DNA of 34,349 nucleotides. It comes from a virus. This document shows, piece by piece, positions 1-9,900 of this stretch. The DNA lies in IMG/VR virus record IMGVR_UViG_3300020466_000014, positions 1 to 34,349 of that record. One strand, 5' to 3'. Position 1 is the stretch's first letter. The number at the start of each line of letters is the position of its first letter. The notes under the pieces are model-generated. The model saw only the letters and a list, made by a program, of their open reading frames with translations, was not told the DNA's origin and searched no databases. The position numbers and the translations under genes were made by a program.

Positions 1-609
1 CCAGACATTGTTATCGTCATAGGCTCCGAAGTCATTTTGGGTCAAACCTTGACCATCAATCCAGTAGTACTCAGCAAGGTAAAAATCGCAAGGGTAAGAA
101 CTGCGAGCGCCAATTTCATGCTCTATTGTGGTATTAACTTCTGAGATATTTCCTGTAATCAAACTACCCCAATAAGTTGCATAATCGAGGGGAGATTCCA
201 CACCATTAACCCACAACTTGAGTCTATCAGCATTAGTAGTACCAGCTGATGAATCTACAGAAACAACAATGTGATACCAAGCACTAGGGTCTCTAAACCT
301 TGCTTGCGAAGTTGCAATTACAGCCCAACTAGACCCATCTGGTGCATAAAGAGCAATATTAAGTTTATCGCCAGATGTAAAATTAATATAAAATGATGTA
401 GTTGTCCACATCAAATACTCGTAAGTCGTTGAAAGACTGCGTTTAACCCAAGTACTTAAAGTGAAAGCCGATTGACTACCAGCTGTTGTGGGAGTTCTAG
501 TTAAGCTGGCGTCTGCATCTTTTTTAAAACGTAGGCTCTTTTCAATTACAAAGCCACCACCACCCTGACCGGAAGCACCGGCCAAAGCGTTACTTCCAAT
601 CACACTCAT
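1..609 (-). CDS. LamG-like (concanavalin A-fold) tail-associated protein, 3' end cut by window
   Basis: The reading frame starts at the ATG at 609-607 and is still open at base 1, giving 203 residues of an incomplete protein. After a Gly-rich linker (about residues 10-20) the sequence looks like a laminin-G/ConA-type lectin fold: a strand with FTLSTWVKRS near residue 50, a DPSAWYHIVVSVD strand near 110, and LKLWVNGV near 130, the usual succession in LamG_3-type domains. Its start overlaps the stop of the preceding fibre gene as ATGA, so translation is probably coupled. Position after the tail fibre genes suggests a virion adhesin that binds host-surface glycans; that role is inferred. The missing C-terminus could hold further domains. 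Confidence 0.7.
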   Translation of the reverse strand, partial: MSVIGSNALAGASGQGGGGFVIEKSLRFKKDADASLTRTPTTAGSQSAFTLSTWVKRSLSTTYEYLMWTTTSFYINFTSGDKLNIALYAPDGSSWAVIATSQARFRDPSAWYHIVVSVDSSAGTTNADRLKLWVNGVESPLDYATYWGSLITGNISEVNTTIEHEIGARSSYPCDFYLAEYYWIDGQGLTQNDFGAYDDNNVW

Positions 610-1316
610 GAGTAGTTACCTGTAAATACGGTGTGGATAGAAGTAGAACTGCGAACGACATAGTCCACGCGATCAACAGCGTTAGCATCGGTCGTAAGCG
701 TGGGTGCGGCACCCGCAGCAAAGTCCCAGTAAGAACCCCAGGCACCTGTGCGGCTCCCGGTGCCATCTTGCACAATGAAGATGGAACCAGACTGTCCAGC
801 GGTCAGGTTGGTTGGGTTAGCAATTGTCCTGTTACCACCAAGGGTGACAGTAAAGTTATTAGCTGTTGCAAAGTCAGGAGTAATTGTTGCCCCGTCAGTC
901 AGGGTAGAGATAGTGCCCCGTTGTGCTGCAGTAAAGGTCTGAGCAGTGTCAGTCTTTGCAGTGTCGGCGTCATACGCCTGGATGGTTGTACCGATGTCAG
1001 AAGTATTAGCTTTACCGCTGATGTCAGGTACTGCAGTCGTTACAAAAGCAGTAGTAGCAATCTGAGTAGTGTTAGTTCCAGCAGTAGCAGTAGGCGCTGC
1101 AGGAGTGCCAGTAAAGGTAGGAGATGCAATATTTGCCTTACCAGAGATGTCAGTGGTAGAGGCATCTACAAGGCTGCTACCCTCTTTTACATATAGTTTA
1201 TCTTGGTCAGTTGCGTAGCAAATCTCCCCTTCCTGGATGTCAGAAACAGAGGAGTTAAGGTTAGAGTAAGTACCACGTGCAACACGCACGGGAGTTCTGT
1301 TAGTAGGTGTAGGCAT
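606..1316 (-). CDS. Tail fibre-like protein with Phage_fiber_2-type repeat
   Basis: A 236-residue Ser/Thr/Ala-rich protein. The N-terminal 50 residues (RGTYSNLNS, then EGEICYATDQDKLYVKEGS) match the start module seen in many phage fibres and tropism determinants. Residues about 55-100 contain DISGKAN repeated twice around SPTFTGTPAAPTA and TNTTQIATTAFV, the signature of phage tail-fibre repeat modules. The C-terminus (from about 130) is beta-rich and may be the receptor-binding tip. The gene joins the upstream fibre gene as TAATG and the downstream LamG gene as ATGA, so the three are probably translated together. A distal or accessory fibre subunit is the best reading; exact attachment is unknown. 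Confidence 0.75.
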   Translation of the reverse strand: MPTPTNRTPVRVARGTYSNLNSSVSDIQEGEICYATDQDKLYVKEGSSLVDASTTDISGKANIASPTFTGTPAAPTATAGTNTTQIATTAFVTTAVPDISGKANTSDIGTTIQAYDADTAKTDTAQTFTAAQRGTISTLTDGATITPDFATANNFTVTLGGNRTIANPTNLTAGQSGSIFIVQDGTGSRTGAWGSYWDFAAGAAPTLTTDANAVDRVDYVVRSSTSIHTVFTGNYS

Positions 1317-2623
1317 TAGTCGAAAGATCCTCCGTCGTAAGTTTTAGAAGTTGTAACAAGTGAACCGCCAGTATTAAAGTTTCCAGCATCAATAGTTGGT
1401 GCACCAGCGTCAGCCCAAGAGAGCACACCAGACCCATCAGTAGTCAAGGCTTGATCTGCACTACCTGTGTTAACAGGAAGGGTCAACGTATAAGTTGCTG
1501 CTGCACTATGTGCTGGACCTTTAATAGTTACACCGTGAGTATTTACCTCACAGTTCAAAGTAATTTGACCAGAACCATTTGTTGAGTCACCAGTAACCAC
1601 TGGTACGTTCTTAGTCAAATAACGGGTTTCACTGTCATTAGCGAAATAGCTCATCCAGACCCAACTGGTAGCTGAGCTGTCGTACCGCAGACGGACGGTA
1701 AGACCAGAAGCTCCTACAAACCCACTAGGAAGCCCTGAGAGAGGTGTAAAGGACTCAATGCCTGTACTGTTACCAATCTCGATGTAATCGTTGTTAGAAG
1801 GGCTTCCAGGAATAGATGCTACGTTAGTAACAAGCGTAAACAGCACAGCATTTGACACAGCAGCACTAGCTGCATTAGCGGTGCTAAGCGCTGTCGAAGC
1901 ATTGGAACTTGCAGTATTAGCGGTAGAAACTGCAGAAGTTGCGCTGGTGTTTGCACTGTTAGCTGTCGTCAAAGCAGTGTTTGCTTTGTCAATTGCGCTA
2001 GTAAAGCCACCGCTACCGTCTGACTCACGAGAGTTTGTCAGAGCAGTATTAGCGGTTGTAGTAGCAGTCGTAGCTTTGTCAATAGCACTTGTAAAACCGC
2101 CAGAACCATCAGACTCACGCGAGTTGTTGAGAGCTGTGGTTGCGTTTGTACTTGCAGTGTTAGCTGTGGTAACTGCAGAACTGGCATCGGATGCAGCAGT
2201 AGTAGCTGTTGCCGACGCGGCATTAGCAGTGGTAGTTGCTGAGTTTGCAGTTGCAATTGCAGTGTCAGCTGTGGTTTTTGCTGTGTTAGCTGTGGTGTTG
2301 GCGGTATCTACATCAAACTCACTTTCTTGCGTGACATAGAGGTTTTGGGTGAAGTTGTTGTTAAGGTCCGACGACCTGATGGCAGAACCCGGATAGAAGG
2401 TAGCTTGTAGGTTGTCGGAACTTGTCTGCCGATAAATGCGTATCGCTACTCCGCTAGCCGGAGCAGTGGTGAAGGATACAGTTGTAGCATTAGACAATGT
2501 GTATGCAGTTGTGTCTACAGCATCAAGGCTTACCTTAATGTCTGTAGTTTCAAGATATGGAAATGTAAAAGAAAAGGCAGTAGTACTGCCATCTCCTGTG
2601 TATGTATTTTGTGTAATTGCCAT
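1316..2623 (-). CDS. Tail fibre protein, T7 gp17-like N-terminus
   Basis: 435 residues. The first 150 (AITQNTYTGDGSTTAFSF, IRIYRQT, ATFYPGSAIRSSDLNNNF) match the T7 gp17 N-terminal domain that fixes the fibre to the tail. Residues about 105-265 form a low-complexity Thr/Ala/Asn run (TANT-like heptads), expected to be a trimeric coiled shaft, interrupted by two identical 18-residue modules. The C-terminal 170 residues look beta-rich and hold a second fibre-like segment (GDSTNGSGQITLNCEVNTHG). T7 gp17 is 553 residues, so this fibre is shorter, and the two following genes may add the distal part. The ATG at 2623 lies 19 bases after the core-protein gene. Confidence 0.88.
   Translation of the reverse strand: MAITQNTYTGDGSTTAFSFTFPYLETTDIKVSLDAVDTTAYTLSNATTVSFTTAPASGVAIRIYRQTSSDNLQATFYPGSAIRSSDLNNNFTQNLYVTQESEFDVDTANTTANTAKTTADTAIATANSATTTANAASATATTAASDASSAVTTANTASTNATTALNNSRESDGSGGFTSAIDKATTATTTANTALTNSRESDGSGGFTSAIDKANTALTTANSANTSATSAVSTANTASSNASTALSTANAASAAVSNAVLFTLVTNVASIPGSPSNNDYIEIGNSTGIESFTPLSGLPSGFVGASGLTVRLRYDSSATSWVWMSYFANDSETRYLTKNVPVVTGDSTNGSGQITLNCEVNTHGVTIKGPAHSAAATYTLTLPVNTGSADQALTTDGSGVLSWADAGAPTIDAGNFNTGGSLVTTSKTYDGGSFD
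1982..2125 (-). repeat. Two 18-codon modules encoding an identical peptide inside the tail-fibre shaft
   Basis: Positions 1982-2035 and 2072-2125 each encode NSRESDGSGGFTSAIDKA, exactly 90 nt (30 residues) apart. The peptide is identical in both copies while about a quarter of the bases differ, all synonymously, including a Ser codon that is AGC in one and TCT in the other. Confidence 0.9.
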
Positions 2624-2641
2624 TAGCTAAGTGTCAAAAAA

Positions 2642-5600
2642 TTAGTCTTGGACTTGGTCAATCTTGACTTGATATGCTTCACCAACTTTACGAGCCTCTT
2701 CAACCTTGCCTTGACCAAGTAAATGCTTGATCATTTGCGCACCTTCAATCTTCATTTCGATTGGTGGGTTACGCAGAAGCAGTTGCATTTCAGCAGTCTT
2801 TTGTGCATCTTTAATAATAGAATTGAGATGCCTATAAACATTCAAATCTTTAGCACGCATGTCTGCATAGCTAAAGTTAACGTTATCGGCACGGGCACGA
2901 CGAAGGGCATCAAGTTCGTTGTTATATCGGTCACTCTTACTGATCTCCTCAACCTTCTTCCAGAGACCCATTTTGCCCATGATCTTATAAAGCTCTTCAC
3001 GCTCAGCAGGGGTGTATTCGTATTTCCCAGTGCTGTCTTTACGAAGCATACGCATACCATCCCAGCCACTTCTAAGCAGCCACTGACGCCACGGTTCACC
3101 ACCATCGCTGATGGGAACAGGGTTGAAGGCGTTCAAAGCACGAAGCCAAGGGTTGTCGATATCGTTAATGGGTTTACCAGTCCACACATCAATACGTTCA
3201 GGTAGAAGCGTATTAAAGCCAGGCACACGATTAGCGACATAACCCATAATGTCATCGTGAATGTCCTTTTGGGAGGAAGAGATAGCGTTTGCAAAGACGC
3301 CAACAGCTCCTGACATAGGAACCATCGTCCGGAACTCATTAGCTGCAAGCCTTGCAAATTGTGTTTCATCACCATGTAGAAGCTTGATAAGTGGATCAAG
3401 CCCAGCCATAAAGGTTTTGTTTGTGAAACCAGCTGCAAAGGACCAAAGGAGCTTCTTCTCGAAATCCTCTAGCATGTTTGATCCGATATCTGTTGCGTAG
3501 TAAGCAAGATCAGCAATCGGGGTAAGCAGACTGTCAAATGGTTCAACACCAGCGTAAGAGACCCATTTATTGCCAACTTTGATGTGCTTAGGCTTCCAAC
3601 CGTAGTTGTCACGCATAAGCTTACGTTCAGCAGCATTAATAGGACCGTTGCCTCTGATGTTGCCACCTAAGGCATAAGCAAATCCACTAGAAAGGATCAA
3701 ACCACCAAGAGCCATACGACCCTTGTATTCAGCCTTAAGGTTCTCAAAGATAACCATGGCGTTAGGATCAGTACGCTTTACACCGTGTTCTGCAAGAGCT
3801 TCAAAGATCTTTGCTTGGTCCGTTCCAGCATTAAGGATTAAAGCCATCCTTCCAGAACCAGGGATAGCTGCAAAAGGTGTATAAGTAAGACCCAGTTTTA
3901 CAGCATTGACACCAGTCCTAGGGAACATAAACAGCGGCTTAAGTGCAGGGACTGCATTCAAACCATTGTTAAGGAACGTAGAGATTTGATCGTCTTGGTT
4001 CAAAGCAAGTTCAGAAGAGCTCTTTTTAACGGCCTCATCTGTGATAACACCGTTCTTATCAAACATTTTGGCAAAGTGCTTTTCTTCAGCTGCACGTAGC
4101 AACTCTTTATTGACCTTACCTCCAGTCTGTTCAAAGACCTCTTCATAAGCCAACATGCGTGACTTATGGGTAGCAAGAGTAACGTTGACATATTGGTCAG
4201 CGCCGATCATTGCATTTGTACCCCAACGCATATAGCGACTGTTGGCTGCATCATTATTAAACTTAGTCCAGTTCCAAAGGAACATTTTGCCTTTATTGCC
4301 TTCGACATTCCATTTGTTATTGGCAATGTCTTCCATAAGCGTAAACTCAGCAGCATCACGAGCTACATAACGGTCCTTACGCATAAGGTCCATAAAAGCT
4401 TGTGGATCATCAGAAGAACGCTTCCAAGCATCCCAAGCGTGTTGTGCAGCTCTACGGTTAGTTTCATAGAAAGCACCATGGATATACAAAGCACGCTTTA
4501 AGTTTCTGTAGTCACCACCTTTAAGTGTGCCTTCGATACCATGACCAAGCACAGCAGTAGTGCTTTTAAGAATCAAGCTCGTAGTGTTACCAATTCCAGC
4601 ACGTAGTGCCGAAAGACCAGAAAGAACGTTGTTATACCTGACAGCCCAAAGACCTTGTGTGAGCATATTGATTTGGCGTCTACCGTCAATAGTCGGTGAC
4701 ACAAACAAACCACGCAAAGACATTTGCTTGTTTGCCCACTTCATCATCTTGTCAAGGCTGTTGATGTCACCATTGGACATCGTAAAAGCATCAATGAAAG
4801 GTTTGACCATTGCACGGTCTTCCTTCCAAAGAGTCTCCAGGTTGTTGCGGAACTCAAGTGATTGGGCAGCTTTTTGAACACGAGCATCATTGAGTTCATC
4901 CATGATCTCTCTAACAAGAGAATCACTTTCAGAACCACCTCTGATTGCTTGCTGGATGCGCTTTTTGTTTTGCAGAGCAAAGCCAGAGACAAACTTGTTA
5001 AGTGCATGCTCAGACATTAGGATCTGCATACGATCCAAAATCATTGACTGGATACGTGTATCAGATGCGTTGTTGGGGAACTTGACCGCACCTTCTGCAA
5101 TGGTTTGCAGTTCACGTGCAGTGGTATCCATAACACGAGCAGATGCCAAGGCAGTGCTCTCACCCAGATACATGTCAGTCAGGTTTTTAATACCGACAAG
5201 AGCAGCGGCTGCTGCATCCTCACTGGCGTATTCAAATGACTGTCCACCAACAACCATACGAGATGGATTCTGATAGAAAACATCCTTAACTTGGTTAGGA
5301 GGAACCTCCATGACCTGGGTCCAGATATCTCTTGCAGCAGTATCCATTTGGGATTTGCTGAACTCAAACCCTTTCATCAGACCAGCCCACTCACCAGATG
5401 CTTGGTAGTCAGCAGCAACGTCCATGACCAAGTCACGTGCGTCGGCATTGTCACCAGCAATAGCTTTAAGGGTCGGCTCAGTAACGATGGGGGCAGGGTT
5501 ACCAGAGCTGATGCCTGATTTGATCGCTGCTACATCCAAAGCATTACGTGCTACAGAAGCAGGAGGGACGCTTAGAACAGCGTTCTCAGCCTCTGAGACA

Positions 5601-6934
5601 AGCTTAGGAGTGATAGCAGGGTTGTATGATGTATTAGGTGGAGCTAGCTCATCATCAAGCATTTTTTGATACTTGGCTGCTTTATCTGAATAGACTTGAG
5701 CCAAACCTGATACATCGCCAGATTCGACCTGTTTAGCAGCATCATCCGTATATCGTTTAACTTGCCTACGAAGGACATCAGCACGAGATTGCGGATTAGC
5801 AGAGATTTGTTGCTTAGTAGCCTCCCATGCATCGCTGATATTTTGCCTATCTCTAGCGTTTTGTAGATTGACATCATCGCCAAGGAAAACAGCATCATCC
5901 ATCAACTGATTGACAGTCCCAGTTGAGGACATATCAAGCTCGAGCTGACGGACAGCAACCTCATCCATCTGCCATTCACGCAAAGATGATTGATTTCTTA
6001 CGTGAGCTTCAAAAGGAACCTCCCCAAAACGTAGGTCAGGTCCATAGTTAATAGTAGTTTTCTTGTAGGCTTCAGCAAGTTCGTCACCAACCTTGAACCA
6101 ACCCATGAAGTCAGGAGTCTTAGCTCCTTTCAGGGCTTTACCAAGGTTGATACCGTAACCCAGTACGTCACCAATAATGCTCAGTCCGACAGCTTCATAG
6201 GTGTTCTTCTTTTTCCGAACCTCAGTGGAGTCACTATCAAGTGTCATCCAAGAGTCAGGAATGTTGAGACTTCCACCTGTGAGGTCATCAAGACCACGCA
6301 GAAGGTTGTCGCCATCATCAGTGGTGTCACTCAGATAAGTAACGCCAGCATCGATAGCAGCAGCAGAACCAACGTGGGAGAGTGCGGCATATACCTTAGG
6401 AAGTTGCGCAGCCTTAATGGCACCTGACGCAGCACCAACACCCATCATGGTTGGCATGATGACACTGGATACTTCGCGGAATTTCTGAGCAACAGGATCT
6501 TGGAACTTAGTAGCTTCGTCGTAAGCATCGTCGATACCACCAAGACCAGGGATAGCTCCAATAGCATCCATACCAAAGTCAACACCACTGATAGGTACAG
6601 CAGCAGTGAACTCAAGTGCAGCTACAGGATCCTTGGCAATCGGCTCCAAGTCGGCACCAATACGCAAGGTCTTAAGCCGATACTTGTTCCATTCCTTTCT
6701 TGTGGCTCCAAGTTTCTTGTAGTAAGAAAAGTCCTTAGAACGATCAAAGGGTTTGCCTTGCAACCAATCAGCAGGTTTCTCTTCTTCCTTTTTCTCTTCC
6801 TCAGGCTTGATAACGTTAGTGTCTTTCTCAGGATCGTATTCAGCTGAAGTCTTAAAATCAGGTGTAGCCCGTTGGGGCTGAGATTGATAATCCTCAATTA
6901 GACTATCAATCTTATCGTCTCTTTCAGTACTCAT
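2642..6934 (-). CDS. Internal core protein, T7 gp16-like
   Basis: 1430 residues, the largest gene here; T7 gp16 is about 1318. The first 50 residues are charged and Lys/Glu-rich (PEEEKKEEEK). Later come Gly/Ala-rich hydrophobic stretches (FTAAVPISGVDFGMDAIGA about residue 110; ALGGLILSSGFAYALGG about 1090) that could enter membranes, and long helical segments. I see no transglycosylase motif such as the one at the N-terminus of T7 gp16; the wall-degrading domain sits in the preceding gene. The start overlaps that gene's stop as ATGA. By position and size this is the core protein ejected to extend the tail across the cell envelope; family membership comes mainly from synteny. Confidence 0.82.
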   Translation of the reverse strand: MSTERDDKIDSLIEDYQSQPQRATPDFKTSAEYDPEKDTNVIKPEEEKKEEEKPADWLQGKPFDRSKDFSYYKKLGATRKEWNKYRLKTLRIGADLEPIAKDPVAALEFTAAVPISGVDFGMDAIGAIPGLGGIDDAYDEATKFQDPVAQKFREVSSVIMPTMMGVGAASGAIKAAQLPKVYAALSHVGSAAAIDAGVTYLSDTTDDGDNLLRGLDDLTGGSLNIPDSWMTLDSDSTEVRKKKNTYEAVGLSIIGDVLGYGINLGKALKGAKTPDFMGWFKVGDELAEAYKKTTINYGPDLRFGEVPFEAHVRNQSSLREWQMDEVAVRQLELDMSSTGTVNQLMDDAVFLGDDVNLQNARDRQNISDAWEATKQQISANPQSRADVLRRQVKRYTDDAAKQVESGDVSGLAQVYSDKAAKYQKMLDDELAPPNTSYNPAITPKLVSEAENAVLSVPPASVARNALDVAAIKSGISSGNPAPIVTEPTLKAIAGDNADARDLVMDVAADYQASGEWAGLMKGFEFSKSQMDTAARDIWTQVMEVPPNQVKDVFYQNPSRMVVGGQSFEYASEDAAAAALVGIKNLTDMYLGESTALASARVMDTTARELQTIAEGAVKFPNNASDTRIQSMILDRMQILMSEHALNKFVSGFALQNKKRIQQAIRGGSESDSLVREIMDELNDARVQKAAQSLEFRNNLETLWKEDRAMVKPFIDAFTMSNGDINSLDKMMKWANKQMSLRGLFVSPTIDGRRQINMLTQGLWAVRYNNVLSGLSALRAGIGNTTSLILKSTTAVLGHGIEGTLKGGDYRNLKRALYIHGAFYETNRRAAQHAWDAWKRSSDDPQAFMDLMRKDRYVARDAAEFTLMEDIANNKWNVEGNKGKMFLWNWTKFNNDAANSRYMRWGTNAMIGADQYVNVTLATHKSRMLAYEEVFEQTGGKVNKELLRAAEEKHFAKMFDKNGVITDEAVKKSSSELALNQDDQISTFLNNGLNAVPALKPLFMFPRTGVNAVKLGLTYTPFAAIPGSGRMALILNAGTDQAKIFEALAEHGVKRTDPNAMVIFENLKAEYKGRMALGGLILSSGFAYALGGNIRGNGPINAAERKLMRDNYGWKPKHIKVGNKWVSYAGVEPFDSLLTPIADLAYYATDIGSNMLEDFEKKLLWSFAAGFTNKTFMAGLDPLIKLLHGDETQFARLAANEFRTMVPMSGAVGVFANAISSSQKDIHDDIMGYVANRVPGFNTLLPERIDVWTGKPINDIDNPWLRALNAFNPVPISDGGEPWRQWLLRSGWDGMRMLRKDSTGKYEYTPAEREELYKIMGKMGLWKKVEEISKSDRYNNELDALRRARADNVNFSYADMRAKDLNVYRHLNSIIKDAQKTAEMQLLLRNPPIEMKIEGAQMIKHLLGQGKVEEARKVGEAYQVKIDQVQD

Positions 6935-9900
6935 AATACGCTCCTACCGTGATGAAATTTGAAACGTCGTCCACTAGGAAGCTCAATAATCATCATGTCA
7001 TCACCTTCTGATGTACGGAAAGAGTTGACAACCTTGGCTGGGGGATTGATGTAAATACCCCTACCATCATGAATGCCGTAGTCGTAACCGTTAGAACCAC
7101 GCACAGTGTGAGACTCCCAGTTGCCAGTCATTGGCACATCAGGAAGAGGCACCATGCCTAACTCTTGGTCATCCACAAAGATATATTCTCTGATTTCAGG
7201 ATCGTTGTACTCGTAGTAAGCACCAGTTTCATCCTCAGGAGTATTTGGATTATCTACCTGTTTCATATCCAGGTGAGGACCTGATGAGTTCCGACCGAGG
7301 CTGTGTACGTTGTAGACATGCTGAATTGTTTTAGATGAATAGTTTGGATCCCGTGTTGGAGGTCCGTCGTATTCAATGAAGGGTTGATCCAGATCTACGC
7401 CTTGAGATCTGAGAATGTTTTCGATCTTTGTAGCATAATCAGTATCTTCTGCATAACGCTTATTTGCACCTTCAGTGAGTGCATAGATCATTTCACGTGG
7501 AGTTGTTGCCTTTTCAAAAAGCGGATAAAAACCACTTGAGGCAATAAACTTAGGAAAGTCAGCTACAGCTTGAGCAGGTGTGTCGTAGTTCCTGTAGTTA
7601 CCGTGAGCTGTTTTTGTGAAATCACCTTTCCACCTGTTATCGGCTTTGATATTAAATAGTGCATTAGAGCCGTGGACTTCCTTTCCCCATCCTGTTTCGT
7701 TTGCCCACATAGCAGCAATTACATGCGCTCCCTTTACTTTTTGGGAACGGGCAAGTGTAACGATGTCAGTAAACCCATCAGCATCTTTCCGAACAAAAGG
7801 AACTTTGTTACCAGTAAGCGATACAACACTATTGATGTTTTGAGCTGAAGGTGTGTTAAAGATACTAAAGATCTCAGGCGTTTCAGAAAGGCTGGATCGG
7901 ATGTTATCTACAAGGGTGGGTTCTGCTTTAGCATCCTTGATGCCTTGCAAATGAAGTTGATGGTTAATAATTTCATAAGCAGGATACCCAGTAACATCAG
8001 CAAGCTGATGAATATAAGTTGGTATCATATAAGGTTTACCAGATTTTATTTGTGTTGCAAGTTCTCTAGCTTTTCCTTCAGACATAACAGGACTATTCAA
8101 AACATAGTCATTGTCATCTCTGACTAATTCAAGAATCTCTGCAGGGGGACGACCTAATTCGGGACGGATGTACTCAGAACTTGCAGGGTCAAACTTGGCA
8201 AAATAAGCGTTATCAGAAGATACTCCCTTATTGACTACATAAAAAAGAGACCCTTCAGTTTGATTTTCGATCCGGGCAACAACAGCATCTAAAGCGTTAC
8301 GTTGTCGAGCAGCTGGATCAGAAGTGGGATCAGGAGCACCGAGATTAGAGTTATAAAGCTTTTGAGCATCAGCAAGTGCATACTTAAAACCAGTATCAAG
8401 TACTTTTTCGTAGTCAGCATCACCAAGAACTTTACGAAGTTCGTCGCTTAAAGCCTTTTCAACATCTTCATTATTAAGAGGCATTGCAGCAGCCTCTTCG
8501 ATGATTGCTTCGATATAAGGCTGATAACGATCAAGGATAACTTGATCTGTAATGCCATCAAGGTCAGCTGGCTTCAAAGTTCTATTCTTAACCTTTTCGT
8601 CAAGCAATGGAATCAGAACTCTTCGCTGAACAGCATCACTAGAACGGTTGCTAAGAACAGCTTGAACATCACTTGTATCAAGCCCCATCTCTCTGGCTTC
8701 AGCAATAAGTTCTTTCGAGTAGTTATTGTCAAAAGAACCTTCCTTTAGCCCAACAACAAACTTGAGCAAGTCATCTTGCATGCGTTGTTTTCGAGCCTGT
8801 TCTTCTCTCGCCTTGAAGGTTTTGGTTTCTTGGTCATAAGCCTCGATAGCAGCTCTGATCTCATATAGTCCAGAGTCACCTTTGTAGAGTGAACCGAATG
8901 GCTTGGCTTCTTGATCTTTAAGTGTGACAGGTGAAGTCTTCAACTCGTCTAACTTGTCATAAGCTTCTGGACCGCTACCCCACAGCCCTTCTCTAGCCAT
9001 CTCGGCATAAACCTTGAGCATGGTTTGTCGATCTGAACGAGGGTATTTGCTCTTAGCTAGAAAATTGAGGTTACTTGCGTGACCATCAGCATCAAAGAAT
9101 CGAGTCCTAAACCCTTCACGATGTTGGAGTTCATCTTCACGTTGGATTCTCCGCAGTTTTTCAGCAGCCTGACCACGTGCGTTGGCACGCTCAGCCTCTA
9201 TCATTTTCGGGTAGAGGTAACGAGCGACCATAGGGTCATCTTCTTTACCTTGGAACTGGGCAATGTAATCAGATCTGTTTCTAAGCTGCTGAGCCTCTAC
9301 CAGATCTTTGTATTGATCACCCATGGTCCGAGCTTGACCAAGAGTGATTTCACCTTCAGTGCCATCAGCTAGTAGAAGCGGCAGCGTTTCAAACTGAGAA
9401 AGGGCTTCGGGATAATCCAGAGCAGCGTTAACAAGCATGGTCTTTTGAAGACCATATGTAACGGAGGAGTTAGCATTCCTGATTTGGTTAATGATGTCGT
9501 TAGAAGCACCATTTTCAATCAGCCGTTTAACAATGTTTCGGTACTTCTCGTCGTTGGCAATGTGTGCCTTGTCAAGATCACGGATGTATTGAATGTCGGC
9601 ATAGCTACCGCCTGCAAGTGCAATGGTATTGGCTAGCTCTTCACCTTTCTTTTTACCAGACTCATCAGCACGTTCTTCTAATTTCATCGCAACCTTGCCA
9701 AGAGTGGGAGCAAGATCAGCTAATGCACGGTATGTTTGCTGAGACTTTCTGAGTTCAGTCTGATTGTTTTCGTTAATTGTTTTATTGTTTTCAACCATCC
9801 GAGCACGGATTTGATTCCGGTTCTCAGTTTCAAGGTCAAAAACAAATTGTCTATTCTGTTCCTCAACGCGGTATTTATCGTTGAGTGCATTAATTACAGC

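Noticed and set aside
633-1196. 187-codon plus-strand frame rich in Ser/Cys
   Set aside because: Antisense shadow of the second fibre gene with no protein-like features.
1791-2339. 182-codon plus-strand frame rich in Ala/Val
   Set aside because: Mirror image of the Thr/Ala/Asn repeats of the tail-fibre shaft; low complexity with no start signal.
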